DNA of 64,000 nucleotides from Paenibacillus anaericanus (GCF_003994475.1 NZ_RZNY01000013.1:112362-176361); one strand, 5' to 3'; positions 18,084-28,070 are shown, counted from the stretch's first letter. The notes: generated by a model from the sequence alone, not told the origin. Numbers and translations are program-made.

Positions 18084-19613
18084 TTGAACATCACATTCCA
18101 ACTATTAGCGAACGAGTATTGGTATGGCGGTTATTCCCATTACGGCTGGGCCCAACCTTGGGGAGTAGAATCTGAAATAGATATGGATATGGAAATTAAT
18201 AGTACAGTAAATCAAGCCATGCCCATTATTGTTTCGACAAGAGGAAGGTATATTTGGTGTGAAGATGGTTTCCATATTCATTTTAAGAAAGGCACTCTTT
18301 CAATTGATTATCACAAGAGTGAACCTAAATTGTTTGATGGGTTTAATACGCTTAAAGAAGCATACAACCATGCATGCACCAAGCACTTCCCTGTAAAAAG
18401 CGGCTCGATTGGACTAGAATTGTTTACAGCACCACAATATAACACTTGGATTGAACTAACATTTTATCAGAATCAGAAGGATGTTATGAAATATGCTGCT
18501 AGCATTACAGAACATGGATTGCCAAGCGGCGTTCTGATGATTGATGACGGTTGGAGTGACTATTATGGGAAATGGTTGTTCAGCAAAGAGAAATTCCCAA
18601 ATCCCAAGCAGATGATTGATGAATTACACGAACAAGGCTTTAAGGTGATGTTATGGGTATGCCCATTTATAACCCCAGATACAACGGAATTCAGATATCT
18701 AAGAGACCACAACATGCTTATTTCAACTCCAAATGGTGATTCCTTTATCGTGAAATGGTGGAATGGGTATTCGGCGGTTTTGGATATGTCTAATCCTGAT
18801 ACCATCCAATGGCTAGACCAGCAACTAGCTGCCCTAATCAATGAATATGGAGTAGACGGTTTCAAATTTGATGCCGGTGACAGTCCTTTTTATAGCGAAG
18901 ATATGGTGACCTATGGAAATACAGATCAGAATACTCAATCCCGTTTATGGGCGGAGTATGGCAGTAAATACGAATACAATGAGTACCGTGTAACGTGGAA
19001 AGCAGCAGGCTTACCTCTCATGCAGAGATTAGCGGATAAAAACCATAGTTGGGACGAGCACGGTATACAATCTCTGATTCCTAACACGCTTGTACAGGGA
19101 ATAACAGGTCATCCATTTGTTTGTACCGATATGATTGGCGGGGGAGAATATTTAAACTTTCATCAGAACCAACATAACTTGGATGAGGAATTATTTGTTC
19201 GCCATGCAGAGATTGCCTGCCTGCTTCCTACCATGCAATTTTCTGCAGCTCCATGGAGAGTCTTGAGTCCAGAGAACTTTGAGCTTATTAAGAAAAGTGT
19301 TCAAATCCGTAATGAATATATGACTTTGATCCTTCAACTGGTAGATCATGCAAAGCTTAGCGGTGAGCCGATCGCTAGGTTCATGGATTACGTCTTTCCT
19401 AATCAAGGTCTGGAGAACATAACGGATCAATTTATGTTAGGTAATCAAGTATTGGTTGCCCCAATTCTTCTAAAAGGCTCAGTTGATCGATTAGTGAAGC
19501 TGCCCAAAGGAACTTGGAAGGATCGACACGGTCATCTATTGGAAGGTGGAGTAACAGTTACCTTGACCCCGCTAGCAGGTGAACCTATCGTATTGGAGTT
19601 GCTGCAATCATAA
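18084..19613 (+). CDS. Glycoside hydrolase family 31 (short, MYORG-like group)
   Basis: A 509-residue glycosidase with a short N-terminal beta domain (about 1-115) and a TIM barrel. GVLMIDDGWSDYYG (about 149-162) and GFKFDAGDSPFY, whose Asp263 is the expected nucleophile, match the GH31 branch with KFDAG rather than WIDMNE. That branch includes the human alpha-galactosidase-like MYORG, so specificity may differ from common alpha-glucosidases. At 509 residues it is shorter than typical GH31 enzymes of 700-800. No signal peptide is present. Start is TTG with AGGAG 8 bases upstream. It lies between a YesMN pair and an ABC importer, suggesting it cleaves the imported sugar. Confidence 0.85.
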   Translation: MNITFQLLANEYWYGGYSHYGWAQPWGVESEIDMDMEINSTVNQAMPIIVSTRGRYIWCEDGFHIHFKKGTLSIDYHKSEPKLFDGFNTLKEAYNHACTKHFPVKSGSIGLELFTAPQYNTWIELTFYQNQKDVMKYAASITEHGLPSGVLMIDDGWSDYYGKWLFSKEKFPNPKQMIDELHEQGFKVMLWVCPFITPDTTEFRYLRDHNMLISTPNGDSFIVKWWNGYSAVLDMSNPDTIQWLDQQLAALINEYGVDGFKFDAGDSPFYSEDMVTYGNTDQNTQSRLWAEYGSKYEYNEYRVTWKAAGLPLMQRLADKNHSWDEHGIQSLIPNTLVQGITGHPFVCTDMIGGGEYLNFHQNQHNLDEELFVRHAEIACLLPTMQFSAAPWRVLSPENFELIKKSVQIRNEYMTLILQLVDHAKLSGEPIARFMDYVFPNQGLENITDQFMLGNQVLVAPILLKGSVDRLVKLPKGTWKDRHGHLLEGGVTVTLTPLAGEPIVLELLQS

Positions 19614-19625
19614 ACCGTTCATAAC

Positions 19626-19675
19626 GCTCACGAATCGTTGGTGCTAATATACCAGCTGATAAGTGAGCTTTTTTT
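19626..19675 (+). terminator. Terminator after GH31 gene
   Basis: GCTCAC at 19626-19631 pairs with GTGAGC at 19663-19668, followed by a run of seven T. An inner TGGT/ACCA stem extends it. It separates the glycosidase from the importer genes downstream. Confidence 0.75.
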
Positions 19676-19823
19676 AAGATCATGCCGAACGTAATATAGT
19701 GCTAGAATATATTTGCATTAGATTACTCCAGCGTATGATTCATTAACTTTCTGCCCCGATTAGATCTTAAAACCATAATAATGTCATAAAAGATCACGAA
19801 TATTATTGATTCATCGCCCCTAT

Positions 19824-19837
19824 AGAAAGCGCTATCA
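19824..19837. promoter_or_regulatory. CcpA cre-like site before sugar-binding gene
   Basis: AGAAAGCGCTATCA matches the cre consensus TGWNANCGNTNWCA at 13 of 14 positions, with only the first T missing. It lies 50 bases before the binding-protein start, a typical place for catabolite repression of a sugar importer. Confidence 0.6.
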
Positions 19838-19886
19838 TTAAGGTGTAAAGAAGAGATTACAATACTATATTTCGGAGGGGTACAAC

Positions 19887-21182
19887 ATGAAAAAGGCAAT
19901 GGCGATATTGCTTACGGCTATATTACTCATTTCTGTAGTTTCTGGTTGCGGAAAGTCGGAATCGAAACAAACGGCTAATTCTGATAATAAGCCGGCCGCA
20001 AATTCTGCGGAGAAGGATGGCAAGAAGGTTAAGGTACGTCTCATGGCTTACAACCAAGAAAGTATACGAAAATCGTACTTAGAATTCTTAAAACAGGAAC
20101 TACCGAATATTGAAGTGGAGTTTCAATTTGTAGCATTGGATCAATTTAATAGTGTTTTAAATACACAACTTGCTTCCAAGGAAGGTCCGGATCTGATTGA
20201 GACCGGCGGAGAAACAACTCTGTTAGCTTCAGCGGGATATCTGCTAGATCTTACAGATCAAGATTTTATCAGCAACTATACAGATACAGGGTTTCAAGCT
20301 TATACACTCAAAGATAAGATCTATGCCACCCCGCTACAATCTTGGTTTGAGGGAATTTATTATAACAAAGGCATCTTTAAAGAAAACGGGCTAACCCCAC
20401 CACAAACATTTGATGAGTGGATGCAAATTCATCAAACCCTAAAAGACAAAGGCATTAAACCGCAATCGATGGGAGCCTCATCTTGGGAACCTATGATGAA
20501 ACAATCCATGGGTATGATACTGAATGAATTTTATTCCAAACAAGAAAACAAAGGTTTTGATGACAAGTTTAATGCTGGCGAAGTGTTGCTCGCAGACAAC
20601 TGGAGTGAAGCACTCACAGAATGGCACAAAATTATTGAACTGGGATATATAGATTCAAAAATGCTGGGCATGGACTACGATCAGGCCTTGGATGAGTTCG
20701 CAACAGGCAAATCAGCTATGTGGCAATCAGGCCCTTGGGCGTTAGAAACAATCAAGCAAAAGAATCCAAACCTCGAACTAGGCATGTTCCCGTTCCCTGG
20801 TACCGAAAAAGGAACAGGCTGGATGATTGGCGGACCTGGTAGTGCATTAGCGATTAATAAAGATTCAAAAAATGTAGAAGCAGCGTTAGAAGTACTTCGA
20901 GTTACCGCTACTCCTGAGGCCCAAAAAGCTCTGATCGCAGATAATGTAGGCAGTTCCTTCGTAAAAGGCGTAGAAGTTGATTTAGGTGAAGAATTTGCAG
21001 ACTCTTCGGCCGCCTTCGAAGCAGGGAATGTATATGGTCCGTGGTTGTACTGGTTAGGCGGAAATCCAATTGTTGAAAGCTATGGAAAAGCACTTCAAGA
21101 AGTACTCTCTGGCTCTAAAACAACGGATGAAGCATTAAAAGATGCCGATAAAACGGCAAAAACTATTAGAGACTCAATGTAA
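19887..21182 (+). CDS. Extracellular sugar-binding lipoprotein of ABC transporter
   Basis: A 431-residue family-1 solute-binding protein. Signal and lipobox VVSGC put the acylated cysteine at residue 21. Mature domain features include VRLMAYNQESIRKSYLEFLK, QLASKEGPDLIETGG and the hinge-lobe segment FATGKSAMWQSGPWAL. GGAGGGG lies about 9 bases before the ATG. It heads a three-gene plus-strand operon with two permeases (70-base gap), preceded by a cre-like site and the GH31 terminator. The sugar is unknown; the neighbouring GH31 suggests an alpha-linked oligosaccharide. Confidence 0.92.
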   Translation: MKKAMAILLTAILLISVVSGCGKSESKQTANSDNKPAANSAEKDGKKVKVRLMAYNQESIRKSYLEFLKQELPNIEVEFQFVALDQFNSVLNTQLASKEGPDLIETGGETTLLASAGYLLDLTDQDFISNYTDTGFQAYTLKDKIYATPLQSWFEGIYYNKGIFKENGLTPPQTFDEWMQIHQTLKDKGIKPQSMGASSWEPMMKQSMGMILNEFYSKQENKGFDDKFNAGEVLLADNWSEALTEWHKIIELGYIDSKMLGMDYDQALDEFATGKSAMWQSGPWALETIKQKNPNLELGMFPFPGTEKGTGWMIGGPGSALAINKDSKNVEAALEVLRVTATPEAQKALIADNVGSSFVKGVEVDLGEEFADSSAAFEAGNVYGPWLYWLGGNPIVESYGKALQEVLSGSKTTDEALKDADKTAKTIRDSM

Positions 21183-21252
21183 AGCTACAGAATAGATAAA
21201 TGGTAACCACGGGGGCTAAATATTAGTCCCCTTTCCATAGGGAGGAACATGT

Positions 21253-22149
21253 ATGAAAATAGGCTTCGCGAAGACCCTGCGGAATCATTATGTATATTTG
21301 CTGATGATTGCACCGGCACTTATTGGTTTTAGTATTTTTTTCATCTTGCCGACACTAATGAACTTTGGATACAGTTTGACGAACTGGTCTGTATATAAAC
21401 CTAATTATAGCTTCATTGGTCTGAAGAATTTTGTTGAACTAGTCCATGACGTTCAGACGACAGCTGCGGTCAAGAATGCATTTATCTATGCGATTGTTAT
21501 GACCCTTCTGCAAAATATTTTAGCTATTCCTTTGGCAGTCGCTCTATCTCTAAAGCTTAAATCCGCTAATTTATTAAAAACGGTATTTTTCGCTCCAGCA
21601 ATTCTTAGTGTATTAATTGTAGGATATCTGTGGTCATTTATTATGACATCTGCTGATCACGGTTTGTTGAATCAACTTGTACAGTTCTTCGGATTTGGGC
21701 CGATAAATTGGCTTGGTAATCCAAAGCTTGCATTATTCTCCGTTTTGTTTACGCAATTATGGCAATGGACGGGATGGGCTATGGTTATCTATCTAGCGAA
21801 TATTCAAAGTATTGACGAAACCTTGTACGAAGCGGCGAAGATCGATGGAGCCAATGCTGTGCAACGATTCTTTAAAGTCACGCTTCCACTGCTCTACCCT
21901 TCCGTCTCTTTTAACGTTCTGATGAGTATGATCGGTGGACTAAAGGTGTTTGATATTATCTTCTCCATGACTTCAGGTGGTCCTGGATATTCTACAGAAA
22001 CGATTACAACCATGTTGATTCGAAGAGGATTTACAGAGGGAAGAACAGCGTATGCAGCTGCGTTTGGCGTGGTTTTCTTTCTACTTGTATTAATAGTTTC
22101 CAAAGCTATTACATGGAGCTTTAATAAATGGGAGGAGAAAATATCATGA
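21253..22149 (+). CDS. Carbohydrate ABC transporter permease (MalF-like)
   Basis: A 298-residue CUT1 permease with six membrane helices, beginning HYVYLLMIAPALIGFSIFFILP. The EAA loop reads ETLYEAAKIDGANAVQRFFKVTLP in character, and MTSGGPGYSTET near 240 is the usual MalF-group signature. AGGGAGG lies 8 bases before the ATG. Its TGA stop overlaps the next permease start in an ATGA junction at 22146-22149, so the two subunits are likely made in equal amounts. Confidence 0.92.
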   Translation: MKIGFAKTLRNHYVYLLMIAPALIGFSIFFILPTLMNFGYSLTNWSVYKPNYSFIGLKNFVELVHDVQTTAAVKNAFIYAIVMTLLQNILAIPLAVALSLKLKSANLLKTVFFAPAILSVLIVGYLWSFIMTSADHGLLNQLVQFFGFGPINWLGNPKLALFSVLFTQLWQWTGWAMVIYLANIQSIDETLYEAAKIDGANAVQRFFKVTLPLLYPSVSFNVLMSMIGGLKVFDIIFSMTSGGPGYSTETITTMLIRRGFTEGRTAYAAAFGVVFFLLVLIVSKAITWSFNKWEEKIS

Positions 22150-22970
22150 AGAAAAGCAGCCTGATTATACTAGAAATTGTCTTAATCATCTTGGCGGCCA
22201 TCATGCTAATCCCGATCTATTATCTGCTTGTCACGACATTTAAGACACCAGCAGAAGCTGCCCTAAGCCCGATGGGATTGCCCAAAGTATTTATGCTTGA
22301 TAACTATATTAAAGCCTTCACCGCAATGAATTATCCACGAGCACTTCTTAATAACCTTATTGTTAATGTGTGCTCTGTATCCCTGTTGGTAGCATTTTCA
22401 TCCATGGCTGCCTATGTCATTGCTCGTAGACCAGAAAAAATTTATAAACGGATATATGGTATTTTCATGATCGGACTCATGGTTCCCTTTCAGATTTCAT
22501 TAATACCGTTATACAAAGTTGTATCTGGATTAGGCGTAATGAACTCTTTAACGGGTGTCATATTAGTCAGTGTCTTCTGCATTAATATGTCATTCTCCAT
22601 ATTTCTGTTTAAGGGCTTTATTAACACCATCCCTTTCGAATTGGAAGAAGCAGCAGCCATTGATGGGTGTCGCAAATTGCGGATCTATTGGGTAATTGTA
22701 TTCCCTCTACTGAAACCGATCATTGCTACCGTTTGTATTCTAAATGCGTTAGCTGTCTGGAACGACTTCATGACCCCTCTGCTATTTCTACAGAGTCCTT
22801 CCAAAGCAGTGATTCTACTAGAGGTATATAAAAATGTAGGACCATTCTCAACAGACTGGACCGCGTTCTTCCCTATGATGGTGTTGGGTGTTATTCCAAT
22901 GGTTATATTCTACTTATTTATGCAAAGATTTATTATTAACGGAGTAGTTGCTGGTTCGGTGAAAGGATAA
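22146..22970 (+). CDS. Carbohydrate ABC transporter permease (MalG-like)
   Basis: A 274-residue MalG-type permease. The ATG at 22146 is chosen because GGAGGAG precedes it by 8 bases and it overlaps the upstream stop by four bases; an earlier in-frame ATG at 22128 lies inside that site. Six membrane helices, an EAA loop FELEEAAAIDGCRKLRIYWVIVFP in character, and the family ending INGVVAGSVKG are seen. It ends the operon before a strong bidirectional terminator at 23091-23138. Confidence 0.9.
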   Translation: MKKSSLIILEIVLIILAAIMLIPIYYLLVTTFKTPAEAALSPMGLPKVFMLDNYIKAFTAMNYPRALLNNLIVNVCSVSLLVAFSSMAAYVIARRPEKIYKRIYGIFMIGLMVPFQISLIPLYKVVSGLGVMNSLTGVILVSVFCINMSFSIFLFKGFINTIPFELEEAAAIDGCRKLRIYWVIVFPLLKPIIATVCILNALAVWNDFMTPLLFLQSPSKAVILLEVYKNVGPFSTDWTAFFPMMVLGVIPMVIFYLFMQRFIINGVVAGSVKG

Positions 22971-23090
22971 ACGATTCAGGTTGAGGGTGGGCATTATATT
23001 GCTAACCCAAGTATCGCTGACTTCAGTGAATAAATGGCTCAAGCTCAGGCTGACTCTAAATAAACAATCTAATAAGTCTATTGTACAAAG

Positions 23091-23138
23091 CAGGGTGTCC
23101 CAGGCCATTTCCATGGTCTTTGGGACACCCTGTTTTTC
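23091..23138. terminator. Bidirectional terminator between importer and chitinase
   Basis: CAGGGTGTCCCA at 23091-23102 pairs with TGGGACACCCTG at 23121-23132, followed by TTTTTCTT on the plus side. It lies between convergent genes and can end both the ABC operon and the chitinase transcript. Confidence 0.85.
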
Positions 23139-23148
23139 TTCACTTATT

Positions 23149-24891
23149 TCACGGTAAAGTCGACAAGAATGGTTTCACCGTATTAGCTAGATTATAATTG
23201 CTAGTTTTATCCCAGTTAATAGACCAGGTCATCGCACCGCGGATATCCGGGTATTTGGCTACAGGCTTATAAGTCCCGCATCCATTACCAGTTGCCAAAC
23301 ATTTCAATGCATCGTTCACAACGCTAAGGGCGACATAACCTCCTCCAGCTGCAGAAGTTACGGCTGGAACACCTATTCCAAATTGGGAAGGTTCAATCCA
23401 TTGTAACGTCAGATCTGAAAGTGCTGTCAGGAAATTAATTGTACCTTGGGAATAACATTGCCCATCACGACCCAGCATACAACCTGAATTGTAATACTGA
23501 ACATTTACTACTGTTGTGATGTCCTTCAAGTTATTATATATCTGCATATAAGAGGTATTAGAGTTCTGCATATCAATCGTTTGCGGAGCCATAGTCAAGA
23601 TGAAGTCGGAGCCGAACTGTTGCTGTATCTGACGAACCGCTAACGTTAAATTCGCCACATTCATGCCGCTTTCCAGATCGATATCGATTCCATCCAACCC
23701 AAACTGAGTAATCAGACCAGACATACTAGTAACAAAGTTGGATATGTTCGGTGATGCGCTGCCTAGATTGATGTTACCTTCCGCTCCTCCTATGGAAAGA
23801 ATGACCTTTTTACCTTGTGCACGCTTGGCCTGGATATCACTAATCAAATTGGCATTGGTATACCCGCCAAGGGCAGTAGATAGTTTAGAGTCTACATTAA
23901 AGGTAACCCCACCTGGCTTCGTAAGATCCATATCAGCAAAAGACAATACTATAATGTCGTATTGGCTTGGTACTTCACTTAGTTTTATATTGGAAGAATT
24001 ATTTATAAAATTATGCCAATATCCTGTCAGAATATGTTTCGGAAGTTGGTTAACATCTATAGATTGTGTTGTTACACTTATTGCTGCACTACTAGCCGAA
24101 ACATTACCTGCGGCATCTTTGGCCACAATGGCAAAGGAATACGTTGTACTGGCCGCAAGCCCTGTGATCGTAGCTGTCGTACCCGTTGCCACGAATGCTA
24201 ATGTCGTACCTTGATATACGTTGTACCCCGTAACACCAACATTATCCGTGGACGCGGTCCATGACAATGAAACACTGGATGATGTCGTTGAGCTTACAGT
24301 AACATTAGTGGGAACCGTCGGAGGTAGTAGATCACCTCCAGAGATAGAGTCTGTGGTTACGCTAATTTGATTACTATAGCCGGATACATTACCTGCTGCA
24401 TCCTTGGCAGCAACTTTATACGTATAGGTCATATTGGCACTAAGCCCTGTATTCGTATAGCTAAGCGTGCTTCCTGAAACATTATCTATCAACGTCGAAC
24501 CTTGATACACAACGTAACCTGTTACCCCGACATTATCACTTGAAGCATCCCAAGCTAATGTTATGCTGGATGTTGTGGTGCCCACCGCGTGTAAATTAGT
24601 AGGGGCGGAAGGCGCCACCGTATCACTTCCTCCTCCCTGAACCAGTTGCCACAGAGCAGGTACATTGGGCGGCTCCCAACCTGTTAGTGACGTATGGGGC
24701 TGAATATCCTTATACGTGTTACCACCATACGTAACTGTATCATTTAATGCATAAGATACATTTGGCGCCCATGCACCCCGGTCAGCCGCAATAGCCATGG
24801 ACGGCAGCATGCCTAAGAATACAGCTATAATGATTACAAGCGGAAGTGTCCTTCTGAACCCTTTTACCCTTCTAATTAAAGCTCTTCTCAT
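23149..24891 (-). CDS. Secreted GH18 chitinase with carbohydrate-binding and FN3 domains
   Basis: A 580-residue exported chitinase that hydrolyses beta-1,4-GlcNAc polymers. Order seen: signal peptide 1 to about 35 (MAIAA cleavage), a CBM5/12-type chitin-binding module (38-85, AWAPNVSYALNDTVTYGG), two fibronectin-III repeats (about 93-181 and 190-276), and a GH18 catalytic domain (285-580). The DGIDIDLE motif places the general acid at Glu407; KKVILSIGGA (361-370) is the conserved barrel strand. GGAGGCGATGGT precedes the ATG. A perfect cre match lies 160 bases upstream. It is convergent to the ABC operon and is transcribed alone. Confidence 0.95.
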   Translation of the reverse strand: MRRALIRRVKGFRRTLPLVIIIAVFLGMLPSMAIAADRGAWAPNVSYALNDTVTYGGNTYKDIQPHTSLTGWEPPNVPALWQLVQGGGSDTVAPSAPTNLHAVGTTTSSITLAWDASSDNVGVTGYVVYQGSTLIDNVSGSTLSYTNTGLSANMTYTYKVAAKDAAGNVSGYSNQISVTTDSISGGDLLPPTVPTNVTVSSTTSSSVSLSWTASTDNVGVTGYNVYQGTTLAFVATGTTATITGLAASTTYSFAIVAKDAAGNVSASSAAISVTTQSIDVNQLPKHILTGYWHNFINNSSNIKLSEVPSQYDIIVLSFADMDLTKPGGVTFNVDSKLSTALGGYTNANLISDIQAKRAQGKKVILSIGGAEGNINLGSASPNISNFVTSMSGLITQFGLDGIDIDLESGMNVANLTLAVRQIQQQFGSDFILTMAPQTIDMQNSNTSYMQIYNNLKDITTVVNVQYYNSGCMLGRDGQCYSQGTINFLTALSDLTLQWIEPSQFGIGVPAVTSAAGGGYVALSVVNDALKCLATGNGCGTYKPVAKYPDIRGAMTWSINWDKTSNYNLANTVKPFLSTLP

Positions 24892-25049
24892 ACCATCGCC
24901 TCCTACAATTTTTTCTTACAGTTTCATAGGGCTAGCAACCACACCTCCCATTCAAAATGCAGAGTAAGTAGATCGTAAGCAGATAGCTGGCTATGTTCTA
25001 GAAGAGTATATTTAATATGCGATAAGCATGAAGTATCACGGGGATGGTT

Positions 25050-25063
25050 TGATAACGCTTACA
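25050..25063. promoter_or_regulatory. CcpA cre site upstream of chitinase
   Basis: TGATAACGCTTACA matches TGWNANCGNTNWCA at every fixed position. It lies about 160 bases upstream of the chitinase start, inside the 438-base gap 24892-25329. Apart from this site and the terminator at 25262-25296, I see nothing else in that gap. Confidence 0.7.
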
Positions 25064-25261
25064 TTTTCCGAGGGGAATGGGATCCATACTGTCTATGGAC
25101 CACATTCATACGACTTACGTCAATTGTAATTAGTTGCTATATATTGGTCTATAGTCCAAAAGTTTCAATATCTCATATATACGTTGGATACACAGTGCTA
25201 TTTCTCACTTATGATGAATTATGGCTCCTCCGTGGACAAAAGTATAAATTTAGAAATCCAA

Positions 25262-25296
25262 ACAAAAACCCCTAACGTCAAAGGACGCTAGGGGCA
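25262..25296 (-). terminator. Terminator for metallophosphoesterase gene
   Basis: On the minus strand CCCCTAGCGTC pairs with GACGTTAGGGG around a four-base loop and runs into GTTTTTG. The hairpin spans 25269-25294 and lies 35 bases after the stop. Confidence 0.88.
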
Positions 25297-25329
25297 TTAT
25301 CCATAGGGTATCCCTATATAGTTATAATT

Positions 25330-27930
25330 TTAGTTAGTTGCAGTCACTTCAACTGACTCCGAATTATTTCTTGAACCAACAGCTTTGATGACGAAGTCAT
25401 AACTTTTTGCAGGATCAATTCCAGTTAAAGTATAACTATAATTCGATTGATTACTTACTGCTGGAACATAAATACTCCAGTTTGTGCTTACTTTATTGTT
25501 CTTTTCGTATATTCTAAATCCTCTTACAGCTTCCGGTGTACTTGTTGGAGTTTTCCATGAAATGAGCGCTTGGTTATTTGGTTTTTTAAGTGCAGTTGCA
25601 TTCTCAACCTTGCTAGGTTTAGCGTCCGTTCTCTTGATGCTATATGCATCATAAACGGCTACGGATTGATTCTTAACCGCAGTGTAAGAAGTAAATTTAA
25701 GCACAGCTCCCGATATAGATACATCTACAAACATTTTCTTATTAGGTTGATCATTCTTAGCTGCAAAGAAATTGTCTGCGCTCGGGTTTATAGTATAAAA
25801 TTTCGCAGCACCTGAGTTGCCCATCAGATATACCGTACCTTTAGGATCAACAACATTACCTTGATTATCCTTTACCACATTTTTGATGGCCACGTTATTT
25901 AACATTTGATAAGATCTCATATACATGTGATCATGGCCCTCGAATACCAAATCAATGCCCATTTCATCAAATACCGGAATCAAATATTTTCTATAGAATT
26001 TCACGCGATCTGATTCCGCTGATGCATTATCACCTGAAGAGTAGGCTCCCTTATGCATCGATACGAATTTCCACTTCTTATCCGTCTTCGCAACTTGATT
26101 TCTCATCCACTTCAGTTGAGCGTCGAATTGAGCATCTGCTTTGTACGGACTAACGTCACCTTCATATTGAGAATTAATTTGCATGAAGAGTGCATCCCCA
26201 TATTCAAAAGCATAAACTGAGCCATCTTCCGTTCCCGTTCCAACATCCTTTGGCAAGTTAAAATGGTTATAATAATTGTTATTCGGATAATCCTCTATTT
26301 CATGGTTCCCAATAATAGGTGCAAAAGGAACATTCGCAAATTCTGTCTGCGGAACCCCAAGGAACCACTGCCATAGTTGCTCAAGATCGCCATCGTCCGT
26401 TAAATCCCCTGTCAGGAGCACAAATTTGGGATCAACGAGTGTATCGATTGCTTTTCTAAACGTATCCTGCCATAATTCAAAGTTTGATTTGCTTGAACCT
26501 TGTGTATCTGTCGTATACATAAAATGAAAGTCTTGATTGGCTGCTGGATCTGTAGTGAATGAGCCCATTTGGCCCCACCCATCTGCATCGCCATTACCTG
26601 CACGATATACATACTTGGTGCCCGGATTAAGTTGATTAGCGATCACCTTGTGACTAGCAAACTTTTTATACTTTTTGGAACTCCGATCACTAGCAGTCAT
26701 TAGAGTGTCGATGATCGTAACATTACCAGTAAATGTAGTCGCTACCTGTTCAGGGAATGTCCCTCCTTGAACTTGAGAAGCTTCAACAACCTGGACCACT
26801 GTCCCTGTAATTGTCTCAGGGGTGTACCAAGCAAAAGCTATACTTGTCTTAGGATCACCGTTAAATGTCATATTTAATAATGTGGGTATCTTGTTAACAT
26901 TCGGCGGAACTTGAGCTGCAGTTTTGAAACTCCAAATGATATCATTAACCGGAGCTATATTATCTACAGAGCCTTTTAATAGCCCCTTTGGAATCGTTAC
27001 TTTGTAGGTTTTCCCATATGCGAGGTCTGGGTGATTTATTTTTACCGTATCATTACCTATCAATCCAACCGTTATATTTCCTACTGAAACGTTCGTATTA
27101 TCTACTATGGTTGCATTAAAAGCGCTATTGAGCACAATTGATTTATTGAATTTGACAGATATCTCCGTATTGAGTGGCAAATCTACTGCATCTGAAGCGG
27201 GCTTTTTGATCAAGTCTAACGTAGGGACTTCCGTTCCTCCGTCACCCCCACTTTTACGTTCCCCTGTTATGGTAACATCCTTTATTCTACTTGACCCTGA
27301 GCTTGATGTAGTCCCGCCGCTTACATTCTTATTGGAATCAATAACCCAGCGGATATATAGTAAATCTTGATCATTTGCCTGACTTGGTAGAGGAACATTC
27401 ACTAATTTACATGTACTACTAGAGTAGTTAGTCTGGGCCAAAACAAGCTTACCATTCGGTATATCGGTCCAGGTCTGTTGGTCTGTACTGAATTGAGCCT
27501 TAAAATCACGAGGGCCTGTGCTTGAAGAGGTTTGTTGAGAGGATATAGTTAAATTTTCAAACCCTTTTGAGGAAGTCGTTGCCAGCCAATACTTTGTGCC
27601 TATCCCATTATCCCAGCCTTGATTGCGAACACTGTTCTCACTCGATTCATAACTGTATTGATTTACATTCGTTCCTACATCTCTAATTGTAGAGCTCAAT
27701 TTATAGACACCATCTGTAGCAGAGAAGACGCCATTCGTCCCCTTATCCTTAAATACCCATCCCGCTACCGTTTCTCTAACCGCAACTGCTTGTGCTGCTA
27801 ACCCCGCATCTGCATCCGCACTTTCTTCCGCAAATATTGCTCCATTCATTGATATCGATAGGATCACTGTTAAAATACATATCATTCGAAGATATTTACT
27901 TTTTAAATTGTTAATTCCCCTCTTTCTCAT
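25330..27930 (-). CDS. Secreted multidomain metallophosphoesterase (purple acid phosphatase-like)
   Basis: An 866-residue exported protein. Signal peptide about 1-35; a beta-rich N-terminal module (about 50-225); an Ig-like Big_5 domain (238-338); a purple-acid-phosphatase N-terminal FN3-like domain (348-462); the metallophosphoesterase core (468-735) with TDTQG (Asp475), GDLTDDG (508-514), GNHE (541-544), MHKG (625-628) and GHDHMY (665-670); and a C-terminal FN3 repeat. All metal-binding motifs are intact. ATG 27930 is preferred because AAAGGGG is 8 bases upstream. It would release phosphate from extracellular esters. A 22-base LacI-type palindrome at 28071-28092 lies upstream. Confidence 0.9.
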   Translation of the reverse strand: MRKRGINNLKSKYLRMICILTVILSISMNGAIFAEESADADAGLAAQAVAVRETVAGWVFKDKGTNGVFSATDGVYKLSSTIRDVGTNVNQYSYESSENSVRNQGWDNGIGTKYWLATTSSKGFENLTISSQQTSSSTGPRDFKAQFSTDQQTWTDIPNGKLVLAQTNYSSSTCKLVNVPLPSQANDQDLLYIRWVIDSNKNVSGGTTSSSGSSRIKDVTITGERKSGGDGGTEVPTLDLIKKPASDAVDLPLNTEISVKFNKSIVLNSAFNATIVDNTNVSVGNITVGLIGNDTVKINHPDLAYGKTYKVTIPKGLLKGSVDNIAPVNDIIWSFKTAAQVPPNVNKIPTLLNMTFNGDPKTSIAFAWYTPETITGTVVQVVEASQVQGGTFPEQVATTFTGNVTIIDTLMTASDRSSKKYKKFASHKVIANQLNPGTKYVYRAGNGDADGWGQMGSFTTDPAANQDFHFMYTTDTQGSSKSNFELWQDTFRKAIDTLVDPKFVLLTGDLTDDGDLEQLWQWFLGVPQTEFANVPFAPIIGNHEIEDYPNNNYYNHFNLPKDVGTGTEDGSVYAFEYGDALFMQINSQYEGDVSPYKADAQFDAQLKWMRNQVAKTDKKWKFVSMHKGAYSSGDNASAESDRVKFYRKYLIPVFDEMGIDLVFEGHDHMYMRSYQMLNNVAIKNVVKDNQGNVVDPKGTVYLMGNSGAAKFYTINPSADNFFAAKNDQPNKKMFVDVSISGAVLKFTSYTAVKNQSVAVYDAYSIKRTDAKPSKVENATALKKPNNQALISWKTPTSTPEAVRGFRIYEKNNKVSTNWSIYVPAVSNQSNYSYTLTGIDPAKSYDFVIKAVGSRNNSESVEVTATN

Positions 27931-28070
27931 TTTCATTACCCCTTTTCTCATTTTAGATAAAATGCAGAAGGTATGAATGCCTATGCGTTACAGGTTTCAT
28001 CGAACTATCCCTAACACACTCAACGCTTCAATTCCATCTATCACCTCCCCTAAAAAGTAGAGTAAATCCT

